A stretch of DNA of 64,000 nucleotides from PCRC01 sp040384665 (lineage in GTDB: Bacteria > Pseudomonadota > Gammaproteobacteria > Burkholderiales > Burkholderiaceae_C). Shown one piece after another: positions 24,643 through 33,097 of this stretch. The position numbers and the translations under genes were made by a program. The stretch lies in the NCBI GenBank assembly GCA_040384665.1, contig JAZKIY010000006.1, positions 88,895 through 152,894 on the forward strand, in the 5' to 3' direction. The notes under the pieces were generated by a model, which had not been told where the DNA came from, searched no databases, and worked only from the letters and a program-made list of their open reading frames with translations. Positions within the stretch are counted from its first letter, which is position 1; each line of letters begins with the position of its first letter.

Positions 24643-25338
24643 TCACGTTACATGGACCACTAGCGTAGTCAATCCGCTGATGTACCCCACCATCACATCC
24701 GCAGTCACGACCGCTCCTACACCCTCCGGTGTGCCCGTGTAAATCAAATCCCCAGGCTGCAGTTCCCATGCTGCCGACAGGTGTTCGATGATCTCACCGA
24801 TATTCCAGATCAGCTTGCCGACGTTGCTGCGCTGGCGATCGGCGCCATTGACCTGCAGCCACAGGCTGGCTTGGCCGATGTCACCGGCACTGGCCACGGG
24901 GGTGATCGGGCCAATCGGGGCAGAAGCGTCATACCCTTTGCCAATGCACCAGGGGCGGCCTTGCTTTTTCATCTCGGTCTGCAGGTCACGGCGGGTCATG
25001 TCCAGGCCGACGGCGTAGCCAAAAATGTGCCGGTGGGCATCTGCCGCCTGGATGTTGGTACCGCCCACCCCAATGGCCACCACCAGTTCGATCTCGTGGT
25101 GCAGGTTCTTGGTCAGGCTGGGGTAGGGGATGGTGCCAGTGACGCCGGTCTCGACCGGGACGATGGCGTCTGCGGGTTTCAGGAAGAAGAAGGGTGGTTC
25201 GCGGCCGGTGAACCCCATTTCCTTGGCGTGGTCTTCGTAGTTGCGGCCAACGCAGTAGATGCGGTGGACCGGAAAGCGCTCAGGGGTGCCCAGCACAGGC
25301 ACGCTGGGAACGGGGGCGGGTGGGAACACGTAGGTCAT
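24643..25338 (-). CDS. Fumarylacetoacetate hydrolase family protein (likely fumarylpyruvate hydrolase)
   Basis: 231 residues, single FAH domain. Visible motifs: YCVGRNYEDHAKEMG, the metal-binding HHEIELVVAIG (glutamate pair) and the C-terminal LQPGDLIYTGTPEGVGAV. It is directly coupled to gentisate dioxygenase (ATGA overlap), so the most likely reaction is hydrolysis of fumarylpyruvate to fumarate and pyruvate, the last step of gentisate degradation (NagK-type). The family also contains acylpyruvases and decarboxylase-like members, so substrate assignment rests on context. Confidence 0.88.
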   Translation of the reverse strand: MTYVFPPAPVPSVPVLGTPERFPVHRIYCVGRNYEDHAKEMGFTGREPPFFFLKPADAIVPVETGVTGTIPYPSLTKNLHHEIELVVAIGVGGTNIQAADAHRHIFGYAVGLDMTRRDLQTEMKKQGRPWCIGKGYDASAPIGPITPVASAGDIGQASLWLQVNGADRQRSNVGKLIWNIGEIIEHLSAAWELQPGDLIYTGTPEGVGAVVTADVMVGYISGLTTLVVHVT

Positions 25339-26426
25339 GGCAGTCTTTCTTCACGGTGAAGGCCCAGGGCTTGTTGCACCGGACGGTCTGAGAAACTGAA
25401 CAGCACACAGCCGCTGGCCGATGCCAGTTGCAGCGTGTGCCAGGAGGGCACCACAAAATGGTCGCGGGGCAGCAGGGCGAACCGGTGAGCAGCGCCGGCA
25501 GGCGAGGTGATGGTGGCTTCACCTTCACCCTCCACCACACTGTAGACGGCCCCGTCGGTTTGGCGCGAAGGCTGGCCGGAAAAACCGGCGGGCAGCAACT
25601 GCATGTAAGCGGCCATGGTTGGCACCGGTGCACCTCCGGTGACCGGGTTCACGTAGCGCAGTTTCACACCTTCCCAGAGGTCCAGCGGTACGTTGCGCGA
25701 GAGGGTGTCCAGCGCCTCGCGGCTGCGCTCGTAGGGGTAGCTGAAGAGCGGTGAATGCAGTGTGGCCGGCGCATCTTGGCGCACCGGGGCCATGTTGTGG
25801 CCGAAACTGGCCAGGCTGGTGCCTTCTGGGCGGGCAGCGTCCTGGCTGCGTACCGCGCCATTCTCGGCAAAACCAGCGTCGAGAAAACGCACCAACGGGA
25901 TGTCCAGCCCATCGAGCCAAACCACGGGGCCGCTGCTGTCCACTGGGTCGCCGGGCTGACCGGTGTGGCCGTGGTCGTGCCAGGTCCAGCTGGGGGTGAT
26001 GATGAAGTCGCCAGGGTGCATGGTGGCCCGCTCGCCGTTCACAGCGGTGTACGCGCCTTGGCCTTCGATGACGAAGCGCAACGCGCTTTGGGTGTGGCGG
26101 TGGCTGGGGGCAATTTCTCCCGGCAGGATCAGTTGCAAGCCGGCGTACAGCGACTGGGTGATGGCCGACTGGCCCCGCAGAGCCGGGTTCTCCAGCACCA
26201 GCACGCGGCGCACCGCCTCTTCGGCCGAAATCACCTGGCCGGATGTCAGCAGGAATGGCCGTACCGCGGCGTAAGGCCAGTGCGCGGGCACACAGGGTGA
26301 TTGCGGCTGGCTTGGCACGAGGGCGTGCAACACCTCCCACAACGGCGTCAACTGGTGGCGGGCAATCGCCTGGTAAAAACGCTGGCGGTCTGGCAGGGCC
26401 GTGTCAGGCGGTGGTTGCAGGTCCAT
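25335..26426 (-). CDS. Gentisate 1,2-dioxygenase
   Basis: 363 residues, bicupin. The N-terminal cupin has the metal-binding block PSHRHTQSALRFVIEG and PGDFIITPSWTWHDHGHTG; the second cupin (about residues 260-340) is degenerate in metal ligands. The enzyme uses Fe(II) and O2 to open the gentisate ring to maleylpyruvate. It heads an operon with the FAH-family hydrolase and is divergent from a MarR gene, separated by about 120 bp that contains a palindromic operator candidate. Salicylate-5-hydroxylase or 3-hydroxybenzoate-6-hydroxylase genes, which would supply gentisate, are not in the window. Confidence 0.93.
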   Translation of the reverse strand: MDLQPPPDTALPDRQRFYQAIARHQLTPLWEVLHALVPSQPQSPCVPAHWPYAAVRPFLLTSGQVISAEEAVRRVLVLENPALRGQSAITQSLYAGLQLILPGEIAPSHRHTQSALRFVIEGQGAYTAVNGERATMHPGDFIITPSWTWHDHGHTGQPGDPVDSSGPVVWLDGLDIPLVRFLDAGFAENGAVRSQDAARPEGTSLASFGHNMAPVRQDAPATLHSPLFSYPYERSREALDTLSRNVPLDLWEGVKLRYVNPVTGGAPVPTMAAYMQLLPAGFSGQPSRQTDGAVYSVVEGEGEATITSPAGAAHRFALLPRDHFVVPSWHTLQLASASGCVLFSFSDRPVQQALGLHREERLP

Positions 26427-26473
26427 GGTGGTTTGGCGTGTACCTGGGAGCAGGGTCGTCCTCGCTGAAGTTA

Positions 26474-26485
26474 AGTATACATACT
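26474..26485. promoter_or_regulatory. Candidate MarR operator
   Basis: The palindrome AGTAT-AC-ATACT lies in an AT-rich island (about 26471-26490) of an otherwise GC-rich divergent promoter region between the gentisate operon and the MarR gene. Position and symmetry fit a MarR-type site. Confidence 0.5.
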
Positions 26486-26550
26486 AAAAATCAGGGCGAA
26501 GGGCGTAGCTCAAGCTCTCGGCCTGTCCCTGGGTGGCTAAACTCGTGCAA

Positions 26551-26991
26551 ATGCGTGACAGTTTTGATTTCCAGTTGGCGCCAGGGTTTGTCGTGCGACG
26601 ACTGCACCAGCTTGCGGTGGCCATCTTCATGGAAGAAACAGCCGCCTTTGATGTGACGCCAGTGCAGTTTGCGATTTTGAACGCCCTGATGGACGCGCCA
26701 GGCAGCGACCAGGTCACGCTGGCCAACCGGGTGGCGTTTGACGCGGCCACATCGGGCTCGGTGATTGCACGGCTGGAAAGCAAAGGCTGGGTGCGACGCG
26801 AACCCGACCCGAATGACAAACGCCGCAAGCAGTTGTGGGCTACCGCCGAGGGCGAACAGGTGGCCCACGACATGAAGGCGGCGGTGGCACGCGCCCAACA
26901 GCGCATCCTGGCGCCGTTGCCTGCCCAGGAGCAGGCGCAATTCATGGGCTTGCTAAACCAACTCGTCAGCACCCACGCCAGCCAAGGCTGA
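26551..26991 (+). CDS. MarR family transcriptional regulator
   Basis: 146 residues from ATG 26551 (an in-frame GTG at 26533 is an alternative; neither has a good ribosome-binding site). The winged helix-turn-helix is seen in VTPVQFAILNALMDAPGSDQ and VAFDAATSGSVIARLESKGW, with the wing VRREPDPNDKRRKQLWATAEG, flanked by dimerisation helices. Location opposite the gentisate dioxygenase operon suggests that it controls this pathway in response to an aromatic ligand such as gentisate or a precursor. Confidence 0.9.
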   Translation: MRDSFDFQLAPGFVVRRLHQLAVAIFMEETAAFDVTPVQFAILNALMDAPGSDQVTLANRVAFDAATSGSVIARLESKGWVRREPDPNDKRRKQLWATAEGEQVAHDMKAAVARAQQRILAPLPAQEQAQFMGLLNQLVSTHASQG

Positions 26992-27032
26992 TGCCCGGTG
27001 CGCGTCGCACATGCTGGCGGCACGTTCATGCA

Positions 27033-27356
27033 TCATGCGGTGGGCAGGCTTTCATAGCTGAGCAACACCACGTCGGCCGCGGCATCGCGGAGTGGAATGA
27101 GGGCCTGGTAAGCGGGAGAGTCGTGCCAGCCCGCCACCGATGCGGCGTTGGGGAAGCGGATCACCACCGTCAGTGTCTGCGGGTGGTGGCCGTTCAGCAC
27201 CGCCATTTTCTGGCCACGGAACACGATGCTGGCCTGCCACGGTGCCAGCGTGTCAGGCACTTGGGCGCAGTAGGCCACCCATTGGTCGGGCTGCTTGACG
27301 GTGATGTGGCCAATCAGGTAGCCCGGGTTGGTCGCAGGAGGGGTGTCGGTCGTCAT
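27033..27356 (-). CDS. DUF1330 domain protein
   Basis: 107 residues with the compact alpha/beta DUF1330 fold signature: GYLIGHITVKQPDQWVAYCAQV, VFRGQKMAVLNG and the end part VVIRFPNAASVAGWHDSPAYQALIPLR. These proteins resemble dimeric alpha-beta barrels. Their function is unknown, although they often sit near aromatic-degradation or hydrolase genes. It is divergent from the isomerase gene with a gap of 31 bp and convergent with the MarR gene. Confidence 0.85.
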   Translation of the reverse strand: MTTDTPPATNPGYLIGHITVKQPDQWVAYCAQVPDTLAPWQASIVFRGQKMAVLNGHHPQTLTVVIRFPNAASVAGWHDSPAYQALIPLRDAAADVVLLSYESLPTA

Positions 27357-27387
27357 GGTGCAGGCCTGCCCGGTTTATGCTGGTGGG

Positions 27388-28038
27388 ATGAAACTGTACA
27401 ACTACTTTCGCTCGTCCGCGGCCTTCCGCGTGCGGATTGCGCTGGGCCTCAAGGGGTTGGATTACCAGTACGTGCCGGTGCACATTGCGCGCGGTGAGCA
27501 CCACCAGCCCGACTACGCCGCCCGGTCGGCCGGGCAACTGGTGCCCTTGCTGGAGACCGACGGCCTGCAGCTGTCGCAGTCCATGGCCATCATCGAGTAC
27601 CTGGACGAGATCCACCCCGAGCCCCCCTTGCTGCCGGCGGACGCTGCCGGGCGCGCCCGCGTGCGTGCACTGGCCCAGGGCGTGGCCTGTGACGTCCACC
27701 CGCTCAACAACCTGCGGGTGCTGAAATACCTGGTGCAGGAACTGCAACTGGACGACGACGCCAAAAACCGGTGGATCCACCACTGGTGCCTTGAAGGCCT
27801 GCAGGCCTTTGAGCGTGCGCTGGAACGCCCGCCCAGCGCGCAGGTGGCCAGCCGTTTTTGCCATGGTGACACCCCCACACTGGCCGACTGTTGTCTGGTC
27901 CCCCAAATCTTCAGCGCACGCCGCTTCGGCGTGCCGCTGGGTGGGTTGTCACGCACCATGGCGGTGTTTGACGCCTGCATGGGGCTGGACGCTTTCCAGC
28001 AGGCGCAGCCCTCGCGCTGCCCCGACGCCGAGGCCTGA
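27388..28038 (+). CDS. Maleylacetoacetate/maleylpyruvate isomerase (zeta-class GST)
   Basis: 216 residues: N-terminal thioredoxin-like domain with the zeta-class motif YFRSSAAFRVRIALGLKG (SSCxWRVR equivalent, here SSAAFRVR), the cis-proline region GQLVPLLETDG and QSMAIIEYLDE, and a C-terminal helical domain with CHGDTPTLADCCLVPQ. Because the neighbouring genes encode gentisate dioxygenase and an FAH-family hydrolase, the likely substrate is maleylpyruvate, isomerised to fumarylpyruvate with glutathione (NagL-type). Maleylacetoacetate cannot be excluded. The usual cysteine of the SSC motif is alanine here. Start ATG 27388 follows GGTGGG. Confidence 0.87.
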   Translation: MKLYNYFRSSAAFRVRIALGLKGLDYQYVPVHIARGEHHQPDYAARSAGQLVPLLETDGLQLSQSMAIIEYLDEIHPEPPLLPADAAGRARVRALAQGVACDVHPLNNLRVLKYLVQELQLDDDAKNRWIHHWCLEGLQAFERALERPPSAQVASRFCHGDTPTLADCCLVPQIFSARRFGVPLGGLSRTMAVFDACMGLDAFQQAQPSRCPDAEA

Positions 28039-28041
28039 GCC

Positions 28042-28860
28042 ATGGCCGATTTGCCGCCCGGCTGGCAGGTGCCCGATTGGCCCGCCCCCGCCCATGTCAA
28101 GGCCATGATGACGGGCCGGCACGGCGGTGTGTCGCAGGCACCGTGCGACAGTTTCAACCTCGGCAGCCACGTGGGCGACGCACCCGAAGCCGTGGCCCAC
28201 AACCGCGCGGCGCTCGCTGCCCGGCTGGGCGCCCAGCCGGTCTATCTGGACCAGGTGCATGGCCAGGCGGTGGTGCAGCTCGCGCACCAGGCCGCGCCGC
28301 CCTGCGACGGTATGCAGGCCGATGCCTGCACCACGTCTGAGCGCGGCCTGGCCTGCACCGTGATGGTGGCCGACTGCCTGCCGGTGCTGCTGACCACGGC
28401 GGATGGCCGCCTGGTTGGCGCGGCCCATGCAGGCTGGCGTGGGCTGGCTGGGGGCGTGTTGGAAGCCTTTTTTGAGTCTTTTCGGCACCAAGCCTTAGTC
28501 GAATCTGGTGGTGTTGCTATGAAAAAAGGAGTAGCCGCAGCGTTGCTTCCCGGCCAATGCCTCGCCTGGCTTGGCCCCTGCATTGGCCCAGAACGGTTTG
28601 AGGTGGGGTCCGAGGTGCGCGCCACGTTCGTGGCGCAGCGGCCTGGTGATGCGGCCTGTTTTCAAGACCTGGGCCAAGGCAAATTCCTGGCCGATCTGTC
28701 GGCATTGGCCCGGCACCGGCTGCAGGCGCTGGGCATCACGGCGCTTTATGGCAACAACAGCACGCCGCCGTGGTGCACCGTCAGCAACCCATCACAGTTC
28801 TTTTCCCACCGGCGTGACGGCCGCAGTGGCCGCATGGCCGCCTGTGTCTGGCGGGTGTGA
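28042..28860 (+). CDS. pgeF: Peptidoglycan editing factor PgeF (YfiH, laccase domain)
   Basis: 272 residues, multicopper-polyphenol-oxidase-like fold. The metal/catalytic triad of the family is visible: H73 in DQVHG, C112 in VADCLPVLL and H129 in GAAHAGWRGLAGG, with the later NPSQFFSHRRDG. YfiH proteins remove wrongly incorporated UDP-MurNAc-L-Ser type precursors in peptidoglycan synthesis; older names are laccase or polyphenol oxidase. Oddity: residues about 143-165, between the helix after GWRG and LAWLGPCIG, are encoded by a copy of the dispersed repeat (28471-28536), giving a low-conservation loop. The 3' end overlaps a convergent gene by 69 bp. Confidence 0.92.
   Translation: MADLPPGWQVPDWPAPAHVKAMMTGRHGGVSQAPCDSFNLGSHVGDAPEAVAHNRAALAARLGAQPVYLDQVHGQAVVQLAHQAAPPCDGMQADACTTSERGLACTVMVADCLPVLLTTADGRLVGAAHAGWRGLAGGVLEAFFESFRHQALVESGGVAMKKGVAAALLPGQCLAWLGPCIGPERFEVGSEVRATFVAQRPGDAACFQDLGQGKFLADLSALARHRLQALGITALYGNNSTPPWCTVSNPSQFFSHRRDGRSGRMAACVWRV
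28471..28536 (+). repeat. Dispersed ~60-bp repeat, copy A (inside pgeF)
   Basis: Shares the family blocks in order: CGGC-CAAGCCTTAGT, a variable CTGGTGG part, GCTAT, then GGAGTAGC. The copy is in frame in pgeF and has diverged to remain coding (AAAAAA run in place of the TCAAT block). Confidence 0.7.
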
Positions 28861-29088
28861 GCCTGGCTTGTCTGCTGCGCTGACCTCGGCCATCTCGCGC
28901 GCTTCCCGGGCCTTGCGTGCCTTGCGGCGGGCGGGCGACTGCATCAGGTAAACCACCAATGCCACCGGCCCAAGACCGTACAGCACAAAGGTAATAATGC
29001 CTCCAAGCACACTGCCATTGGAATGCATGGCCTCGGCCACCGCCATCATCAACGCGACATAGACCCAGCCAATAACCAAGATGTACAT
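28792..29088 (-). CDS. Small membrane protein of unknown function
   Basis: 98 residues with two hydrophobic helices (about 2-20, YILVIGWVYVALMMAVAEA, and 27-48, VLGGIITFVLYGLGPVALVV) followed by a basic/acidic cytoplasmic tail starting RRKARKAREAREM. It is probably an inner-membrane protein with both ends in the cytoplasm. I do not recognise a named family. The last 69 bp overlap the end of pgeF on the other strand; the two reading frames constrain each other there. It is divergent from phaC. Confidence 0.72.
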   Translation of the reverse strand: MYILVIGWVYVALMMAVAEAMHSNGSVLGGIITFVLYGLGPVALVVYLMQSPARRKARKAREAREMAEVSAADKPGSHPPDTGGHAATAAVTPVGKEL

Positions 29089-29204
29089 GCGAAGATGATG
29101 GCACAGTTGTCAGATTCGCGAGGGCGATGGCTGCGATACTTTTGCGCACCACCCAGACCAGCATGGCCTGCCGTCTGAACCAGAACACCACACAGGAGAC
29201 ACGC

Positions 29205-30926
29205 ATGGCAAACCAACCTCTTTTTCCCGCAGGCGACGACTGGTCGCGCTCGGCCAGCCAGATGCAGCAACAGCTGGGAGAGGGCTGGAACAAGGCCCTG
29301 CAATCGCTGCAAGGCCTGGGGTTGGGCGGCGCCGGCAACCTGCCTCAGCCACCAGCGCTGAAGTTCGCCACCGACAAGGTGATGGCACTGCAAAAGCAGT
29401 ACCTGGAAGAAGCCACGGCGCTGTGGAACCAGGGGCTCACCAATTCCACCGTGCACAAGGACAAGCGCTTTGCCAGCGAGGCCTGGGCCAGCAACCCGGT
29501 GGCCGCGTTTTCCGCCGCCGCCTACCTGCTCAACTCCCGCACGCTGATGGGCCTGGCCGAGGCGGTGGACGCCGACGAGAAAACCCGCGCCCGCATGCGT
29601 TTTGCGGTGGAGCAGTGGATGGCCGCCTCGGCGCCCAGCAACTTCCTCGCTTTCAACGCCGAAGCGCAAAAGAAAGCGCTGGACACCAAGGGAGAAAGCA
29701 TCGCGCTCGGCCTGAAGAACCTGTTGCACGACGTGCAGCAAGGCCATGTGTCCATGACCGACGAGAGCCTGTTCGAGGTCGGCAAAAACGTGGCCACCAC
29801 CGAAGGCGCCGTGGTGTTCGAGAACGAGCTGTTCCAGCTGATCGAGTACAAGCCGCTCACCGCCAAGGTCTACGAAAAGCCTTTCCTGCTGGTGCCGCCG
29901 TGCATCAACAAGTTCTACATCCTGGACCTGCAGCCCGAGAACTCGCTGATCCGCTACGCCGTGGCCCAGGGCCACCGCACCTTCGTGGTGAGCTGGCGCA
30001 ACCCGGACGCGTCCATGGGCGACAAGACCTGGGACGACTACATCGAAAACGCCGCCATCAAAGCGATCGAAGTCACCCAGGAGATCACCGGCGCCAAGCA
30101 GCTGAACGCGCTGGGCTTTTGCGTGGGCGGCACCATCCTCAGCACCGCGCTGGCGGTGCTGGCCGCGCGTGGCGAGAAGCCGGTGGCGTCTGCCACCTTG
30201 CTGACCACGCTGCTCGACTTCACCGACACCGGCATTCTGGACATCTTCATCGACGAAAGCTTCGTTCAGTACCGCGAACAGCAGATGGGGCAGGGTGGCC
30301 TGCTCAAGGGCCAGGAGCTGGCGTCCACCTTCAGCTTCCTGCGGCCGAACGACCTGGTCTGGAACTACGTGGTGGGCAACTACTTGAAGGGCGAAACGCC
30401 ACCGCCGTTCGATTTGCTCTACTGGAACAGCGACTCCACCAACCTGCCCGGCCCGTTCTACGCCTGGTACCTGCGCAACACCTACCTGGAAAACAAGCTG
30501 GTCAAGCCCGGTGCCGCCACCGTGTGCGGCGAGAAGATCGACTTCGGCAAAGTGGACCTGCCGGTGTACGTGTACGGCTCGCGCGAAGACCACATCGTGC
30601 CGATTGGCGGCGCCTACGCCTCGACGCAGGTGTTCCCGGGCAAGAAGCGCTTTGTGATGGGTGCTTCCGGCCACATTGCCGGCGTGATCAACCCGCCCGC
30701 CAAGGGCAAGCGCAGCCACTGGATTGGCAGCGACAGCAAATTTCCCAAAACCGCCGAGCAGTGGATTGCCAGCGCCAAGGAGCACCCCGGCAGCTGGTGG
30801 ACCGATTGGTCCGACTGGCTCAAAAGCCATGCCGGCAAGCAGGTGGCCGCGCCCAAAGCCTATGGCAAAGCGGGCTTCAAAGCCATCGAGCCGGCACCCG
30901 GCCGCTATGTGAAAGCCAAGGCATAA
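29205..30926 (+). CDS. phaC: Class I poly(3-hydroxyalkanoate) synthase
   Basis: 573 residues, class I length. The lipase-like box GFCVGG holds the catalytic cysteine (C306 here); the aspartate is in YGSREDHIVP and the histidine in GASGHIAGVINPP. The N-terminal domain contains the conserved block ASNPVAAFSAAAYLLNSR. PhaC polymerises (R)-3-hydroxyacyl-CoA on the surface of PHB granules. The start ATG 29205 (MANQPLFP) follows AGGAGACACGC. It is the first gene of the phaCAB cluster; phaA starts 52 bp downstream. Confidence 0.96.
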   Translation: MANQPLFPAGDDWSRSASQMQQQLGEGWNKALQSLQGLGLGGAGNLPQPPALKFATDKVMALQKQYLEEATALWNQGLTNSTVHKDKRFASEAWASNPVAAFSAAAYLLNSRTLMGLAEAVDADEKTRARMRFAVEQWMAASAPSNFLAFNAEAQKKALDTKGESIALGLKNLLHDVQQGHVSMTDESLFEVGKNVATTEGAVVFENELFQLIEYKPLTAKVYEKPFLLVPPCINKFYILDLQPENSLIRYAVAQGHRTFVVSWRNPDASMGDKTWDDYIENAAIKAIEVTQEITGAKQLNALGFCVGGTILSTALAVLAARGEKPVASATLLTTLLDFTDTGILDIFIDESFVQYREQQMGQGGLLKGQELASTFSFLRPNDLVWNYVVGNYLKGETPPPFDLLYWNSDSTNLPGPFYAWYLRNTYLENKLVKPGAATVCGEKIDFGKVDLPVYVYGSREDHIVPIGGAYASTQVFPGKKRFVMGASGHIAGVINPPAKGKRSHWIGSDSKFPKTAEQWIASAKEHPGSWWTDWSDWLKSHAGKQVAAPKAYGKAGFKAIEPAPGRYVKAKA

Positions 30927-30978
30927 GCCTGGCTCTGAATTCCGACACCACCGTCAAACCCCTCAACTGGAGACCTTC

Positions 30979-32157
30979 ATGGAAGACATCGTCATCGTTT
31001 CAGCCGCCCGCACCGCCGTGGGCAAGTTCGGCGGCTCGCTCGCCAAGATCCCGGCCACCGAGCTGGGCGCCATCGTGCTCAAGGAAGTGCTGGCCCGCAG
31101 CGGCCTGTCGGCCGAGTTGATCGGTGAAGTCATCCTGGGCCAGGTGCTGGCAGCCGGCGCCGGCCAGAACCCCGCCCGCCAGGCCGTCATCAAGAGCGGC
31201 CTGAACCAGGGCACGCCCGGCCTGACCATCAACGCGGTGTGCGGCTCCGGCCTCAAGGCCGTCATGCTGGCAGCGCAGGCCGTGGCCTACGGCGACAGCG
31301 AGATCGTCATCGCCGGCGGCCAGGAAAACATGAGCGCCGCGCCCCACGTGCTGCTGGGCTCGCGCGACGGCCAGCGCATGGGCGACTGGAAAATGACCGA
31401 CACCATGATCGTTGACGGCCTGTGGGACGTCTACAACCAGTACCACATGGGCATCACCGCCGAGAACGTGGCCAAGAAATACGGCATCAGCCGCGACGTG
31501 CAGGACGCCTTCGCGTTGGCCAGCCAGCAAAAAGCCAGCGCCGCGCAAGACGCCGGCAAGTTCAAGGACGAAATCGTGCCGGTCAGCATTCCGCAGAAGA
31601 AGGGCGATCCGGTGGTGTTCGCCTCTGACGAATTCATCAACAAAAAAACCAGCGCCGAAGCCCTGGCCGGCCTGCGCCCCGCCTTCGACAAAGCCGGCGG
31701 TGTCACCGCCGGCAACGCCTCCGGCATCAACGACGGCGCGGCGGCGGTGATGGTGATGACGGCCAAGAAGGCCGCGTCGCTGGGCCTCAAGCCACTGGGC
31801 CGCATCGCCAGCTTTGGCACCAGCGGGCTCGACCCGGCTTACATGGGCATGGGCCCGGTTCCTGCTTCCACCAAAGCCTTGGCCCGCGCCGGCTGGAAGG
31901 CGCAAGACCTCGATTTGCTGGAAATCAACGAAGCCTTCGCGGCCCAGGCCTGCGCGGTCAACAACGAAATGGGCTGGGACACGAGCAAGGTCAACGTCAA
32001 CGGTGGCGCGATTGCGATTGGCCACCCGATTGGTGCGTCCGGTTGCCGCATTCTGGTGACGCTGCTGCACGAAATGCAGCGCCGCGACGCCAAGAAAGGC
32101 ATTGCCTCGCTGTGCATTGGGGGGGGCATGGGGGTTGCCCTAACCATCGAACGCTGA
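30979..32157 (+). CDS. phaA: Acetyl-CoA acetyltransferase (beta-ketothiolase)
   Basis: 392 residues, thiolase fold. Active-site cysteines lie in NAVCGSGLKAV (acyl acceptor) and in the C-terminal SLCIGGGMG; the histidine is in GHPIGASG. It condenses two acetyl-CoA to acetoacetyl-CoA, the first step of PHB synthesis. ACTGGAG precedes the ATG. Eight consecutive G residues encode the C-terminal glycine loop. The copy of the dispersed repeat follows the stop codon immediately. Confidence 0.95.
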   Translation: MEDIVIVSAARTAVGKFGGSLAKIPATELGAIVLKEVLARSGLSAELIGEVILGQVLAAGAGQNPARQAVIKSGLNQGTPGLTINAVCGSGLKAVMLAAQAVAYGDSEIVIAGGQENMSAAPHVLLGSRDGQRMGDWKMTDTMIVDGLWDVYNQYHMGITAENVAKKYGISRDVQDAFALASQQKASAAQDAGKFKDEIVPVSIPQKKGDPVVFASDEFINKKTSAEALAGLRPAFDKAGGVTAGNASGINDGAAAVMVMTAKKAASLGLKPLGRIASFGTSGLDPAYMGMGPVPASTKALARAGWKAQDLDLLEINEAFAAQACAVNNEMGWDTSKVNVNGGAIAIGHPIGASGCRILVTLLHEMQRRDAKKGIASLCIGGGMGVALTIER

Positions 32158-32166
32158 GTTTGCGTT

Positions 32167-32236
32167 CAAAATAGAAGCCGTATTGGCCGTAAGCCCTAGT
32201 GGAAACTGGCGGGCCAGCTACAAAACTGATAGTAAA
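32167..32236 (+). repeat. Dispersed ~60-bp repeat, copy B (phaA-phaB gap)
   Basis: Blocks TTGGCCGTAAGCCCTAGTG and CCAGCTACAAAACTGATAGTA match the family order. It fills most of the 99-bp gap between phaA and phaB and would be transcribed as part of the operon mRNA. Confidence 0.75.
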
Positions 32237-32256
32237 AATTACATTTGGAGCGATTC

Positions 32257-32994
32257 ATGAGCAAGAAAGTAGCGTACGTCACCGGTGGCATGGGGGGCAT
32301 TGGCACCGCCATTTGCCAACGCCTGCACAAAGAAGGCTTCACGGTGATCGCCGGTTGCGGCCCGACGCGTGACCACGCCAAATGGCTTGCCGAACAAGCT
32401 GCGCTGGGCTACACCTTCCACGCTTCGGTCGGCAACGTGGGCGACTGGGACTCGACCGTGGACGCGTTCAGCAAGTCCAAGGCCGAGCACGGCAGCATCG
32501 ACGTGCTGGTGAACAACGCCGGCATCACCAAAGACCGCATGTTCCTGAAAATGACGCGCGACGACTGGGACTCGGTGATCGAGACCAACCTGAACTCCAT
32601 GTTCAACGTCACCAAGCAGGTGGTGGGCGACATGGTTGAAAAAGGCTGGGGCCGCATCGTCAACATCTCGTCGGTCAACGGTGAAAAAGGCCAGGCTGGC
32701 CAGACCAACTACTCGGCCGCCAAGGCTGGCATGCACGGCTTCACCATGGCGCTGGCACAGGAGCTGGCCAGCAAAGGCGTGACGGTCAACACCGTGAGCC
32801 CAGGCTACATCGGCACCGACATGGTCAAGGCCATTCGCCAGGACGTGCTGGACAAGATCGTGGGCACCATCCCCGTCAAACGCCTCGGCAAGCCGGAAGA
32901 AATCGCCTCCATCATCGCCTGGCTGTCGTCGGACGACGGCGGCTACTCCACCGGTGCCGACTTCTCGGTCAATGGTGGTTTGCACATGGGCTGA
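32257..32994 (+). CDS. phaB: Acetoacetyl-CoA reductase
   Basis: 245 residues, short-chain dehydrogenase/reductase. The cofactor motif is TGGMGGIGTAI. NNAG is present in LVNNAGITKD, and the catalytic Ser-Tyr-Lys is seen in ISSVNGEKGQAGQTNYSAAKAG. It makes (R)-3-hydroxybutyryl-CoA with NADPH for PhaC. The ATG at 32257 was chosen because TTTGGAG lies 7 nt upstream; the in-frame TTG at 32245 is less likely. A strong terminator follows. Confidence 0.95.
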   Translation: MSKKVAYVTGGMGGIGTAICQRLHKEGFTVIAGCGPTRDHAKWLAEQAALGYTFHASVGNVGDWDSTVDAFSKSKAEHGSIDVLVNNAGITKDRMFLKMTRDDWDSVIETNLNSMFNVTKQVVGDMVEKGWGRIVNISSVNGEKGQAGQTNYSAAKAGMHGFTMALAQELASKGVTVNTVSPGYIGTDMVKAIRQDVLDKIVGTIPVKRLGKPEEIASIIAWLSSDDGGYSTGADFSVNGGLHMG

Positions 32995-33015
32995 GGCACA
33001 CGCCAAACCCCTTGT

Positions 33016-33041
33016 AAAAAACCCGCGCAGGCGGGTTTTTT
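33016..33041 (+). terminator. Rho-independent terminator of phaCAB
   Basis: Stem CCCGC/GGGCG-type (33022-33026 with 33031-33035), extended by six A/T pairs, loop GCAG, then TTTTTT. It lies 22 bp after the phaB stop. Confidence 0.92.
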
Positions 33042-33097
33042 CGTTTTAAGGTTCAATCAATTCACCCTCGCACCCGCCACAGAAAGCCCCCTCTCCG

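Noticed and set aside
29049..30830. 593-codon open frame antisense to phaC
   Set aside because: Shadow of the phaC codon bias; no motifs or start signals.
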